From contig CANOWW010000001.1 of assembly GCA_947571115.1 (NCBI GenBank), positions 1-64,000 of the forward strand: a stretch of 64,000 nt of DNA. Direction: 5' to 3'. Numbering within the stretch: the first letter of the stretch is position 1; the number at the start of each line of letters is the position of its first letter. Positions 53,070 through 60,726 of this stretch are shown here, piece by piece. The notes below the pieces were generated by a model. That model ran no database searches. It was not told the DNA's origin and saw nothing but the letters and a program-made list of their open reading frames with translations. The translations under genes were made by a program, and so were the position numbers. The DNA comes from an uncultured Clostridium sp. (lineage in GTDB: Bacteria > Bacillota > Clostridia > TANB77 > CAG-508).

Positions 53070-53610
53070 GAACCATTTCCTCAAACGTATCATAACCACT
53101 TTCACGATTGATATGCCCCGCATTTGGCATCAGCACTTGCTGACTTGCAATCGTATCTGCAAACGCTCTTTCCGCTTCCTGCTCTACATAGGGGTCATTG
53201 TCAGAATAAAAGCAAATAATTTCATTTGCGTACTTTTTCACTTCTGCCAAATCTTCAAAATACATGCTTTGGTTGACTGCATCATATTCTTCGTTAATGC
53301 CAAAGTAGTTGTTAAATCCGCAAACAAAAATCAGTTTTTTCACTTTGATTTGATGCGCCACCAAAAATTTTGCTACAAACACTGGCGCGATGCTATGCGC
53401 AACAATCGTCGTACCTTCATTTATCAATCCTAAATCCACATAATATTTCAGCAACTGGCTCCAATTCTCATATGTTTGAAGCCCAACCCCAATTGGAAAA
53501 TCAGGCACATAAACCTGTTTGCCCTCGTCTTCCAAAAAATCATGTAGCCATCCAAACCAATTTGAATAGGGACTACTAAAAGAGCCATGTATGATAAAAT
53601 AATTTTCCAT
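53059..53610 (-). CDS. RBBP9/YdeN-type alpha/beta hydrolase
   Basis: 183 residues from ATG 53610 after GGAGGAAA. Oxyanion region FIIHGSFSSPYSNWFGWLHD, nucleophile Ser in IVAHSIAPVF, acid Asp in FYSDNDPYV, and His in MPNAGHINRES, so the catalytic triad is complete. YdeN/RBBP9 family serine hydrolases have unknown natural substrates. Confidence 0.85.
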   Translation of the reverse strand: MENYFIIHGSFSSPYSNWFGWLHDFLEDEGKQVYVPDFPIGVGLQTYENWSQLLKYYVDLGLINEGTTIVAHSIAPVFVAKFLVAHQIKVKKLIFVCGFNNYFGINEEYDAVNQSMYFEDLAEVKKYANEIICFYSDNDPYVEQEAERAFADTIASQQVLMPNAGHINRESGYDTFEEMVPYI

Positions 53611-53687
53611 TTTTTCCTCCAAAACAGTTTTTCTTATTATATACTATATTTCAAAACTTGTCAAAATTTTACCAAACAAAAACAAAT

Positions 53688-53721
53688 AGAAAGAGTGTCG
53701 ACCTTTGTCAACACTCTTTCT
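53688..53721. terminator. Terminator of the gene at 53786
   Basis: AGAAAGAGTGT / ACACTCTTTCT perfect arms with inner partial pairing. Confidence 0.8.
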
Positions 53722-53785
53722 AAAACATATTTTAGTCTTTTTTGGGGTTCGAGTATCAATTTCAAATACTCTATCAAAATCTTTT

Positions 53786-54109
53786 TCAAGGCAATTCTCT
53801 AAACTCATCAAAAGCCTTTTCAAATTCCTCTTTTTGAGAGGGAAAACACAATATCAAAGACAAGGGAAAAACCACTCGATATTCTTTCATGCAAATTTCT
53901 TTCCCTTCACTGTTTTCAGCAACTGCATATAAACGGCTCCCCGGTATAACCCAGTTCCACCATTTTCTTGGCAGAAATTCTGAAAAACAGCCCATCCGCA
54001 AAAAACGTGTTATCGCCTCACGAGTTGAATAGTCTGGACTACCTATATGCAGTGTTCTTGCCTCCCGGTCATAAATTGCAAATGTATGAATTTTTCTTAG
54101 TGTTACCAT
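53786..54109 (-). CDS. Accessory protein, 107 residues, with zero-frame CGG codons
   Basis: ATG 54109 after TTGGAGGTC. Basic, with aromatic segment PRKWWNWVIPGSRLY and a hydrophobic VVFPLSLILCF. Unrecognised. Zero-frame CGG at codons 15 (54067-54065) and 38 (53998-53996); a +1 shift at the first would end after seven codons. Perfect consensus promoter upstream and its own terminator. Same character as the JAMM-like gene: foreign codon use plus strong isolated promoter. Confidence 0.55.
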   Translation of the reverse strand: MVTLRKIHTFAIYDREARTLHIGSPDYSTREAITRFLRMGCFSEFLPRKWWNWVIPGSRLYAVAENSEGKEICMKEYRVVFPLSLILCFPSQKEEFEKAFDEFRELP

Positions 54110-54148
54110 AATTTTGACCTCCAATATTTTATTTTATATTATATTTTA

Positions 54149-54177
54149 ATTATACCATATTTTACATAAAATGTCAA
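54149..54177 (-). promoter_or_regulatory. Perfect consensus promoter
   Basis: TTGACA (54177-54172), 17 bp, TATAAT (54154-54149). Spacer TTTTATGTAAAATATGG nearly matches that at 48431-48459. Confidence 0.85.
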
Positions 54178-54182
54178 TATTT

Positions 54183-54935
54183 TTATAGTTCTAAAATCAT
54201 ATCATCCTGCGCTGCTGTTACATCCATTCCATATTTCTGGCTTAAATCTTCAGCAATTTTATCAGGATTATGATTTAGTAAATCACAACCAAAATGCGTC
54301 AAAATTACCTTTTTCGGTTTGATTGCTTGTATCAATTCCTCCGCATTTGCAATATCCAAATGCTTCGGTTTTGGTTTGTCTTGTTTATAATATGGAACAT
54401 TCATTATTAATATTTCACAATTTTGATAAGAAGCCAAAAGTTCTGGAAAATACGCCGTATCCGTCACAAAACCAATCACATGATTTTTTGTTTTTAAGAT
54501 AAATCCATAATTTTCTACCCCATGCCTATGTCCCGCAGACGATGTAATTTCAATATTTTTTATTTTGTAATTTGAGTTTGGTTGTATTACTTGCAAATTC
54601 TCCGGAAATTCCCTCAAATACGGAAACAACACTTTTTCATCTATGGCTTGTTTTGGCAATAGCAAGGTCCCTCTTTTAGAAGCCCCGCCCTCTGTCATCA
54701 GCTCTACCAATATATTCAAATCATTGGAATGGTCAATATGAATATGCGACAAAACTATGCCATCAATCTTATCGTCATAAGAATTGATATATTTATAAAG
54801 CGTAGTCGGTCCCGGGTCAATCACGATAGTAGTGCCGTCTATGCAACAATAATACCCGCCAGCAGAACGAATTTTCTTAAAAAATATGCCTTTATCCCCT
54901 GTTGTGCCAAAAAAATGAATAAAGTCTTTCGCCAT
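54183..54935 (-). CDS. Metallo-beta-lactamase-fold hydrolase
   Basis: 250 residues. Zinc motif LSHIHIDHSND (HxHxDH), later SAGHRHG, GFVTDTAYFPELL with metal Asp, and the C-terminal ILTHFG His. PhnP/RNase Z-like subgroup. It follows the UlaG-like gene closely (3 bp), so the two metallohydrolases form an operon. Substrate unknown, probably a phosphodiester or lactone. Confidence 0.8.
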   Translation of the reverse strand: MAKDFIHFFGTTGDKGIFFKKIRSAGGYYCCIDGTTIVIDPGPTTLYKYINSYDDKIDGIVLSHIHIDHSNDLNILVELMTEGGASKRGTLLLPKQAIDEKVLFPYLREFPENLQVIQPNSNYKIKNIEITSSAGHRHGVENYGFILKTKNHVIGFVTDTAYFPELLASYQNCEILIMNVPYYKQDKPKPKHLDIANAEELIQAIKPKKVILTHFGCDLLNHNPDKIAEDLSQKYGMDVTAAQDDMILEL

Positions 54936-54938
54936 TTT

Positions 54939-55595
54939 CTACTCCACTTCTATCGTTTCTTCGTTTTCCAAAATTTCATATTCTGCTTCATATTTTTCAA
55001 ACATCTCTTGGATGTATTCCAAATCTGGCGGAAATGCTGGATTATCCATATGAATAGGAAGGGTCAAAACCGCGCCCACTTCTTTGCTATACAAAGCCGC
55101 CTCAAATACAGACATTGTCAAGCCGTGCCCCGTCACAGGAATGCACAAAATATCTGCTTGATAATCATTTCTAAAACAAATCGTGTCACTTGTCGCATAC
55201 AATCGATTTTTGCCGTCGTCAACAATATAACCCACGTTTTCATGGATTTCTTTATCGCCTTTCAAAAGCGGTTGATAGCCATGTATCGCATGGACCACTT
55301 CAATTTTAATATCGCCTAATTCAATTTTGTCACCCTCTTTTACGACACTAATTTTCAAATTTGGATACGATTTTTGCACTTCCTCGCTTGAATAAATTTT
55401 AATCTTGTCATTTAATTTTTCTAAAACTTCAGCATAGCAATGGTCTGGGTGTTTGTGGGTCACTAAAATAATATCTGCCTCGCCCCAAGCCTTCAAATAT
55501 TCCTCCTTGTATTTCAAATTTCCCGGGTCAATCAAAACCTTTTTGCCTTTCGTTTCAATTAATAAACAACTTTGTGGAAATTTCGTAATTTTCAT
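54939..55595 (-). CDS. UlaG-like metallo-beta-lactamase-fold hydrolase
   Basis: 218 residues, ATG 55595 after AGAGGAGGAA. Motif LVTHKHPDHCYAEV (HxHxDH-type, with Lys), then EVVHAIHGYQP, and YATSDTICF with the bridging Asp; no His in the last conserved His position is certain. UlaG-like family. Its leader is the 67-bp repeat described at 55605-55671. Confidence 0.8.
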   Translation of the reverse strand: MKITKFPQSCLLIETKGKKVLIDPGNLKYKEEYLKAWGEADIILVTHKHPDHCYAEVLEKLNDKIKIYSSEEVQKSYPNLKISVVKEGDKIELGDIKIEVVHAIHGYQPLLKGDKEIHENVGYIVDDGKNRLYATSDTICFRNDYQADILCIPVTGHGLTMSVFEAALYSKEVGAVLTLPIHMDNPAFPPDLEYIQEMFEKYEAEYEILENEETIEVE

Positions 55596-55604
55596 AAAAA
55601 TTCC

Positions 55605-55671
55605 TCCTCTATCCTTAAAATTTTTTATTTTTGAACTATTAAAGATTCTTTAATAGTTCGATTTTACATTT
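55605..55671. repeat. 67-bp repeat containing 27-nt palindrome copy 2
   Basis: 66 of 67 bases are identical to 56661-56727. The core palindrome is at 55633-55659; the flanks include the minus-strand ribosome-site region GGATAGAGGA. Lies directly before the UlaG-like gene. Confidence 0.85.
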
Positions 55672-55672
55672 A

Positions 55673-55714
55673 TTATTTATTTTTGGCTTCTTTTAAATTG
55701 CAAATATACTTCAT
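55673..55714 (-). pseudogene. Duplicated 5' fragment of the aminoglycoside phosphotransferase-like gene
   Basis: ATG 55714 opens MKYICNLKEAKNK then TAA. It matches the first 13 codons of the phosphotransferase at 57604 at all but one base, including the preceding GAAATGATATGAAG junction. A footprint of recombination: this fragment and the adjacent 67-bp repeat flank the DUF1016 gene. Confidence 0.8.
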
Positions 55715-56652
55715 ATCATTTCTATTTCATTCAATTCTAGATTTTTCTTTTCTTCTTCTACTGCATTAATCAACTCTTGTTCTGTCGGTAAATGTAACTT
55801 ATAACTAGAAGAAAAAATATTTTCATTATTTTCTGGTAATGTGTATTTCACTACTGTTTTATTTTTTAATGTAGAAAGCAATATTCCAATTGTTTGATTT
55901 TCATCATCACTTTTTATTTCTCTGTCATAATAATTAACATACATTTGCATTTGTCCAATATCTTGATGTGTAACTTTTCCAATCTTTAAATCAATAATAA
56001 CAAAACATTTTAAAAGTCTATTATAGAAAACTAAATCAGGATAAAAATGTTCATCTTCTAGCGTTAGTCTTACTTGTGAACCAACAAACATAAAACCCTT
56101 CCCTAATTCTAATAAAAACTCCTTTAAATGTTCTAATATATTCTTTTCTAAATCAGTTTCTAAATAATCTGTATTTTCTTTAATATTAAGAAATTCAAGT
56201 ACAAATGGATCTTTTACTAAATCTTTACTTGTTTTCAATTCGTGACCTTTTTCTGCTAATTCTAATATCTTATCTTTATTCGCCGATAATATCAATCTTT
56301 CATATAGCAACGAACCAATTTGCCTTTGAAGTTCACGAACACTCCATCTTGAGTTAATTGTCTCTTTTATATAAAAATTTCTTTTAGGCTCTTCCTGTAC
56401 TTTTAATAATTCAAGATAATGTGACCAACTTAATTGCGACGACAATGTTGTCGCAATTGGAAAACAAATATAAAGTTTTCTCATTCTTTCTAAATTTCTT
56501 TTAGAAAATCCCTTTCCAATATTCCAATATAGATTAATCATCTCTGTATTCACAGTACTATATACTCTATTTCTACTACTAATTACCAGTTCTTTTATAT
56601 TATCAAATAGGTTATTCATTTCTTTCTCATTACTTATTTCTTCATTATTCAA
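55711..56652 (-). CDS. DUF1016 / YhcG-type PDDEXK nuclease
   Basis: 313 residues, TTG start at 56652 after GAGGAG. N-terminal DUF1016_N domain (ISSRNRVYSTVNTEMINLYW NIGKGF region) and a C-terminal PDDEXK nuclease domain (DEHFYPDLVFYNRLLKCFVI then DLKIGKVTHQDIGQMQMYVN, with Asp and the xLK active residues). Often carried by mobile DNA and restriction-linked islands. The last codons (EMI-TGA) equal the end of the neighbouring phosphatase gene, suggesting it was joined to that junction by recombination. Confidence 0.88.
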   Translation of the reverse strand: MNNEEISNEKEMNNLFDNIKELVISSRNRVYSTVNTEMINLYWNIGKGFSKRNLERMRKLYICFPIATTLSSQLSWSHYLELLKVQEEPKRNFYIKETINSRWSVRELQRQIGSLLYERLILSANKDKILELAEKGHELKTSKDLVKDPFVLEFLNIKENTDYLETDLEKNILEHLKEFLLELGKGFMFVGSQVRLTLEDEHFYPDLVFYNRLLKCFVIIDLKIGKVTHQDIGQMQMYVNYYDREIKSDDENQTIGILLSTLKNKTVVKYTLPENNENIFSSSYKLHLPTEQELINAVEEEKKNLELNEIEMI

Positions 56653-56660
56653 ATAGTAAC

Positions 56661-56727
56661 TCCTCTATCCTTAAAATTTTTTATTTTTGAACTATTAAAG
56701 AATCTTTAATAGTTCGATTTTACATTT
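56661..56727. repeat. 67-bp repeat containing 27-nt palindrome copy 3
   Basis: Palindrome core at 56689-56715, differing from copy 2 only at the central base. Lies before the DUF1016 gene and after the phosphotransferase stop. Confidence 0.85.
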
Positions 56728-56731
56728 CATT

Positions 56732-57604
56732 TCATAAAATTTTTCTCAAATTCTCTACTTCTTTTTTTATAAGCGCTCTATTTTGTATCCTGTCTCCATA
56801 AACAATGCCATAATATGGCATTATTTTTATATAAAAATTTATTCTAGCCTCAAAATAATCGTCATTATTTCCTTTATATTTTTCTAAAATCTGATAAAAT
56901 AATTTTTTATCACATACATAACTCCAAGCAAAATCATAAGCTGGGTCAAAAATTCTAACATCGCCAAAATCGATAATTCCAATTCCATTTTCTGTTACAA
57001 TCATATGTTTAAAAGACAAGTCTCCATGAATAACAGCTGGAACATAATTCGTCATTCTTTTATCTTGAAAATAACTTTCAAACAAATCAATCATTAGATT
57101 TTGTTCATGTTGATTCAAATAGAAAAAACAGTTTTTTTGAAATTCGTTATATCGCATTTGATAATTAGAAATTGGCTCTATCACATCTAATTCAATCTGA
57201 TTAACATCAATTCCATGTAACAAATTCAAAAATTCAGCCATATCTTCCACAAGATTTTCTCGCTGTTTTACAGTCATTTTTTCATACAATTCTTGTGTCA
57301 AGAATTCGCCTTTTATCATTTCATAGCCTACAAATGGTTCACTTTCAAAATTTTGATAAATAAATTTAGGTACCTTAATTGTCTCTGGTAAAATATGATT
57401 TAACTCTTTCAAAATCTCATTTTCCATTTTTAATGTTCGATAACTATCTTCATTTCTAGAAAAACGAAAAATATATGTTTCATCTACTTTTACTACAAAA
57501 TTATCCCAACCATTATTGTCACTTACAAAATTGCTATTTTGAAACTCTGGATATAAACTTATTATTTTATTTTTGGCTTCTTTCAAATTGCAAATATACT
57601 TCAT
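56732..57604 (-). CDS. Aminoglycoside phosphotransferase-family kinase
   Basis: 290 residues from ATG 57604 (GGGGGAAAT upstream; overlaps the phosphatase stop as ATGA). Kinase fold of the APH family: VVKVDETYIFRFSR, catalytic loop VIHGDLSFKHMIVTENG and GIIDFGDVRIFDPAYDFAW (HGD and DFGD motifs). Closest in look to APH(2'')-type or solitary housekeeping relatives. Resistance cannot be assumed from sequence. Confidence 0.82.
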   Translation of the reverse strand: MKYICNLKEAKNKIISLYPEFQNSNFVSDNNGWDNFVVKVDETYIFRFSRNEDSYRTLKMENEILKELNHILPETIKVPKFIYQNFESEPFVGYEMIKGEFLTQELYEKMTVKQRENLVEDMAEFLNLLHGIDVNQIELDVIEPISNYQMRYNEFQKNCFFYLNQHEQNLMIDLFESYFQDKRMTNYVPAVIHGDLSFKHMIVTENGIGIIDFGDVRIFDPAYDFAWSYVCDKKLFYQILEKYKGNNDDYFEARINFYIKIMPYYGIVYGDRIQNRALIKKEVENLRKIL

Positions 57605-58240
57605 ATCATTTCCCCCCAATTATGAGATACCAAGTTCAAATTTTCCAAAGAATTCCCTTCAAAAATATAGGGCTCACAATTTTTTATTTTTAATTTAAAA
57701 ACGCTTTCTTGAGGTTCCAATTTCAAAATTTCTAAAAACATACATCGTATGGTACAATAATGCGAAAAAATTCCTATCGTATCATTTTTTTCAAAATCTA
57801 AGGTTCTCAAAAATTTCATAACGCGTTTAAGAACGTCTGTGTAATTCTCGCCTTCTGGCGCTTTTTGTGTAAAACTATCTTTAAAATGCATGTAAGCCGG
57901 ATTTGTGTAATATCTTTCATATTCTGGATTTTGCCTAATTTCGTCCTTCGTTTTTCCTTCAAAAATCCCTAAACTTCGCTCTCTTAAATCAGGAACCATT
58001 TGATATTCAAAATTGGGCTTTGCTAACTTCGCCGTATCGATTGCCCTTTGCAAATCCGAAACATACACTTTACTGATATTTTGTATCACTTCATGTTCAG
58101 CTAATTTTTTAGCTGCCTGTATTCCGTTCTTTCGTCAAATTGGTAAAGTCTGTATTCAGACAACCTGTGCAGAATTGCAAACCATTTTTCATTGCTACAT
58201 TGGCTTTTGTCTCGCCATGCCTTACTAAAACAAGTTTCAA
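57601..58240 (-). CDS. Histidine phosphatase (phosphoglycerate mutase-like), with +1 shift at a CGG codon
   Basis: Starts with TTG 58240 after AAGGAGGAAAAG. First segment MKLVLVRHGETKANVAMKNG carries the RHG catalytic motif. Codon 39 is CGG (58126-58124); zero frame gives RNTGS-stop, while skipping the C gives LTKEGIQAAKKLAEHEV and the full family body: VSDLQRAIDTAKLA, RERSLGIFEGKT, and the second catalytic His in GIFSHYCTIRCM. The shifted product has 212 residues, the normal length. The 162-residue frame from 58089 alone would lack the RHG motif and be inactive. Coupled to the phosphotransferase gene. Confidence 0.85.
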
Positions 58241-58255
58241 ACTTTTCCTCCTTTT

Positions 58256-58282
58256 GAACTGCCGAAGAATCCTCGATCGTTC
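58256..58282. repeat. 27-nt palindrome, degenerate copy 4
   Basis: Same length and GAAC...GTTC ends as copies 1-3 but with weakened arms. Sits 16 bp before the histidine phosphatase start, with the ribosome site in between. Confidence 0.5.
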
Positions 58283-58289
58283 GATTTAC

Positions 58290-58655
58290 TTATCTCGTAA
58301 ATCGCCATTGTTTAAAAAATTTGCATAAACCATTTTCATCCAATGAAATCTGAAAAATTCCATCAATTTCTTGTTTTTGATTTGTTTTTGTCATCACTCT
58401 TATCATTTACCAATTCACAATACAGGTTTCCTCATTAAAAGCCACAATTTCAAACTGGTACTCAATCTCTTTTTGATTATCAGCAACCACATTCCACAAA
58501 TTCGTTACTTCTTCAAAATTGCTGCATGGCTTGTCAATTGGATTTTCATAATACGCAACATCCTTTGCAAGCAATTCTAAAGTTCTTTTCCAATCTAAAT
58601 CTTTCCATGAGTTCATAAAATCTTTTGTCCATTTTTCATACTTTTCTTTTAACAT
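58290..58655 (-). pseudogene. NTF2/SnoaL-like protein gene with in-frame ochre codon
   Basis: ATG 58655 after AAAGGAGAG. 82 codons (KYEKWTKDFMNSWKDLDWKR; AFNEETCIVNW) precede a TAA at 58409-58407, after which the same frame runs to a second TAA at 58290 (MIRVMTKTNQKQEIDGIFQI; CKFFKQWRFTR). The continuation fits the last strands of an NTF2-like barrel (EI.G.F.I..DE.G....). So a nonsense mutation, or expression of a shortened protein. No CGG involved. Confidence 0.65.
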
Positions 58656-58679
58656 AATTTTCGCTCTCCTTTCAATATC

Positions 58680-58706
58680 GAACGTTTCAAGATTCTTTAA
58701 TCGTTC
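58680..58706. repeat. 27-nt palindrome, degenerate copy 5
   Basis: GAACGTTTCAAGA and TCTTTAATCGTTC arms with mismatches, same 27-nt size; 25 bp before the NTF2-like gene and overlapping the ispD stop. Confidence 0.55.
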
Positions 58707-59385
58707 AATTTTCCATAAATTTTTTCACAATTTCCAAATCTTCATAAGTTGTAATTTTAATATTGGTGTAATCGCCTTCTATCACTTTGACCAAATATCC
58801 ATCTTTTTCAAGTAACATGCAATCATCCGTCACAGGAAAATTTTGATATTTCTCATGCAAGTTTAGCAAAATTTTTCTATCAAAACATTGTGGCGTCTGA
58901 ATTAGCCACGTGTTACTTCTTTTCGTTGTACTAACAATCACATTGTTTTCGTCCGTTATTTTAATGGTATCTTTTGACTTTACGCCAAGAGTTGCTCCTT
59001 TAAATTCCTTCATATTTTCTAAACATTGATTGATATATGCTTGTTTTATCATCGGTCTTGCGCCATCATGAATGATAACAATATCCGCATCCGTTTTTTG
59101 AATACAATGATAAACCGATTCTTTTCTTTCCTTTCCACCTTCAATCAACTGAACTGGCTTTTTCAATTGCATTTCATCTATTATATTTTGCACCATTGAC
59201 ATTTCACTTTTTTTGACAGCAATTAAAATTTCATCCACAAATTGATTTTGCACAAATGCCTCCACACTATACAAAAAAATCTCTTTTTCCTGCACGACTT
59301 CTAAATTTTTATTTCTATTTTGTCCAAACCTTGTGCTATTCCCCGCAACCAAAACAACAGCAGCCACTTTTTTTCCTTCTTTCAA
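58705..59385 (-). CDS. ispD: 2-C-methyl-D-erythritol 4-phosphate cytidylyltransferase
   Basis: 226 residues from TTG 59385 after AAAGGAGG; TTG-A overlap with the ispE stop. N-terminal nucleotide loop VVLVAGNSTRFG (slightly unusual, Val for Ala), Lys in RNKNLEVV, DADIVIIHDGARPMI, and TPQCF. Second cytidyl step of the MEP isoprenoid pathway. Order ispF-ispE-ispD on one strand. Confidence 0.92.
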   Translation of the reverse strand: MKEGKKVAAVVLVAGNSTRFGQNRNKNLEVVQEKEIFLYSVEAFVQNQFVDEILIAVKKSEMSMVQNIIDEMQLKKPVQLIEGGKERKESVYHCIQKTDADIVIIHDGARPMIKQAYINQCLENMKEFKGATLGVKSKDTIKITDENNVIVSTTKRSNTWLIQTPQCFDRKILLNLHEKYQNFPVTDDCMLLEKDGYLVKVIEGDYTNIKITTYEDLEIVKKFMEN

Positions 59386-60252
59386 AATGAATCCTCCTTT
59401 TCTGAAATCTCGGATATTGTTATGTAAATTTCGTACTTGTTTTTCAATTTTTCATAAGCTTGTTGGGCCATTTTTTTGGTTTTAAAAATCCCATAAATGC
59501 ACGAACCCGTACCAGTAAGCAAACTGCCAATAGCACCATTTTCAAGCAATTCTTCTTTGATTTTTTGAAGCAAATCTTTTTCTTGGAATGTTTCCTCAAA
59601 CACATTATATAAATGATTTGCCAACAAATCTATATCCTGTTTTTCGAGTGCTTTTATTACGTGACAAGAAGTGTCTTTTTGTTCCATACCATTTTCCCTA
59701 TCCAATATTCTAAACATCTCTTTCGTGCTACAAGAAATTTGAGGTTTAATAATCAACAAATAATATTTTAAATTAGCATGAAGCGGAATTATTTCGTCTC
59801 CGATGCCTTGTGCCAACACAGCTCCATGGTACAAACAAGGTACCACATCTGCACCCAAACTTTTTCCTAAATCCTCTATTTCCTTTTTCGACAATTTCAA
59901 ATCAAACAACTCATTCATAGCTAAAATAAAAGTGGCACAATCTGTACTTCCACCTCCGCAGTCCCGCTTGCATTGGAATATTTTTATGCAACATTACTTT
60001 CACACCAGAAACCAGATATTGCTCTTTTAATTTCTGATACGCTTTGCAAATGATGTTTTCTGAAGTTTGCAATTCTTCCACATTCGTAAGTAGCTCCAAA
60101 TCATTTGTATTCGTTTTTTGAATATAAATTTCATCATACAAATTAATTTTCTGAAAAACGGATTTCAAATTATGATAGCCATCTTCCCTTTTGCCACAAA
60201 TCATCAAACTCAAATTGATTTTCGCTTTTGCTTTTTTATAAATTTCTTCCAT
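59382..60252 (-). CDS. ispE: 4-(cytidine-5'-diphospho)-2-C-methyl-D-erythritol kinase, with +1 shift at a CGG codon
   Basis: Starts at ATG 60252 (AKAKINLSLMICGKREDGYH, the IspE N-terminus). Codon 99 is CGG (59958-59956) in GGA CTG CGG AGG. Zero frame ends 15 codons later. Skipping the C gives the invariant GHMP ATP loop PMQAGLGGGSTDCATFILAM and continues to MNELFDLKLSKKEIEDLGKS and the C-terminal LLTGTGSCIYGIFK. Total 289 residues, normal length. An ATG at 59918 alone would lack the ATP loop. Between ispF and ispD, both intact, so the pathway is in use and the shift must be tolerated if the sequence is right. Confidence 0.93.
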
Positions 60253-60261
60253 AACCTTCTC

Positions 60262-60726
60262 CTACTCTACTGTAATACAAGCAAAAACGCTAATTCCGTT
60301 ACCTTTTCCGCATTCCGTTAACCCCTCTCCTGTAGTTGCAGTGATGCCAATACTGGTTGGTTCTAGGTTTAAAATTCTGGCAAGATTTGCTCTCATTTCT
60401 TCTATTTTAGGTGTTATTTTTGGCTTTTTACATTCAATCGATAGCGACAAATGCACAATTTTTTCATTCAAATATTGAAGCACTTCCTGCAAATAAACTT
60501 CACTATTTTTTATTCCATTTTGGCACATGTCGTCTGCCACTTTTCCAAGAATATTTTGGCACGTAATGCCAGAAACCGCATTTGTAATGGCATGCAAAAC
60601 AACGTCCGCGTCGCTATTGCCTAAAAGTGAATAGTTTTCTTCAAATTCTACTCCACCTAATAACAATTTTTTATCTGGATTTTCTAAATCAATTTTATGG
60701 CTATCTTGCCCAATTGCTACTTTCAT
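60262..60726 (-). CDS. ispF: 2-C-methyl-D-erythritol 2,4-cyclodiphosphate synthase
   Basis: 154 residues. DSH metal motif in MKVAIGQDSHKI, second metal His in DADVVLHAITNAV, and the C-terminal ATTGEGLTECGKGNGISVFA. Cyclises the CDP-ME-2P product of IspE. Its ATG overlaps the stop of the large membrane gene at 60723 (ATGA). N-terminus slightly unlike the usual RIGHGFDVH but ligands are kept. Confidence 0.92.
   Translation of the reverse strand: MKVAIGQDSHKIDLENPDKKLLLGGVEFEENYSLLGNSDADVVLHAITNAVSGITCQNILGKVADDMCQNGIKNSEVYLQEVLQYLNEKIVHLSLSIECKKPKITPKIEEMRANLARILNLEPTSIGITATTGEGLTECGKGNGISVFACITVE

Noticed and set aside
11699..58409. Reassignment of TAG or TAA to sense, suggested by three in-frame stops.
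   Set aside because: Intact genes in the window end normally at TAA, TAG and TGA (for example TAG for pflA and the GT2 gene), and the three affected genes are accessory or already decayed.
4165..60252. prfB-like programmed frameshifting as the explanation for the CGG sites.
   Set aside because: No stop codon follows at the shift point, no conserved slippery CTT and no Shine-Dalgarno-like sequence at fixed distance; P-site codons are all different.
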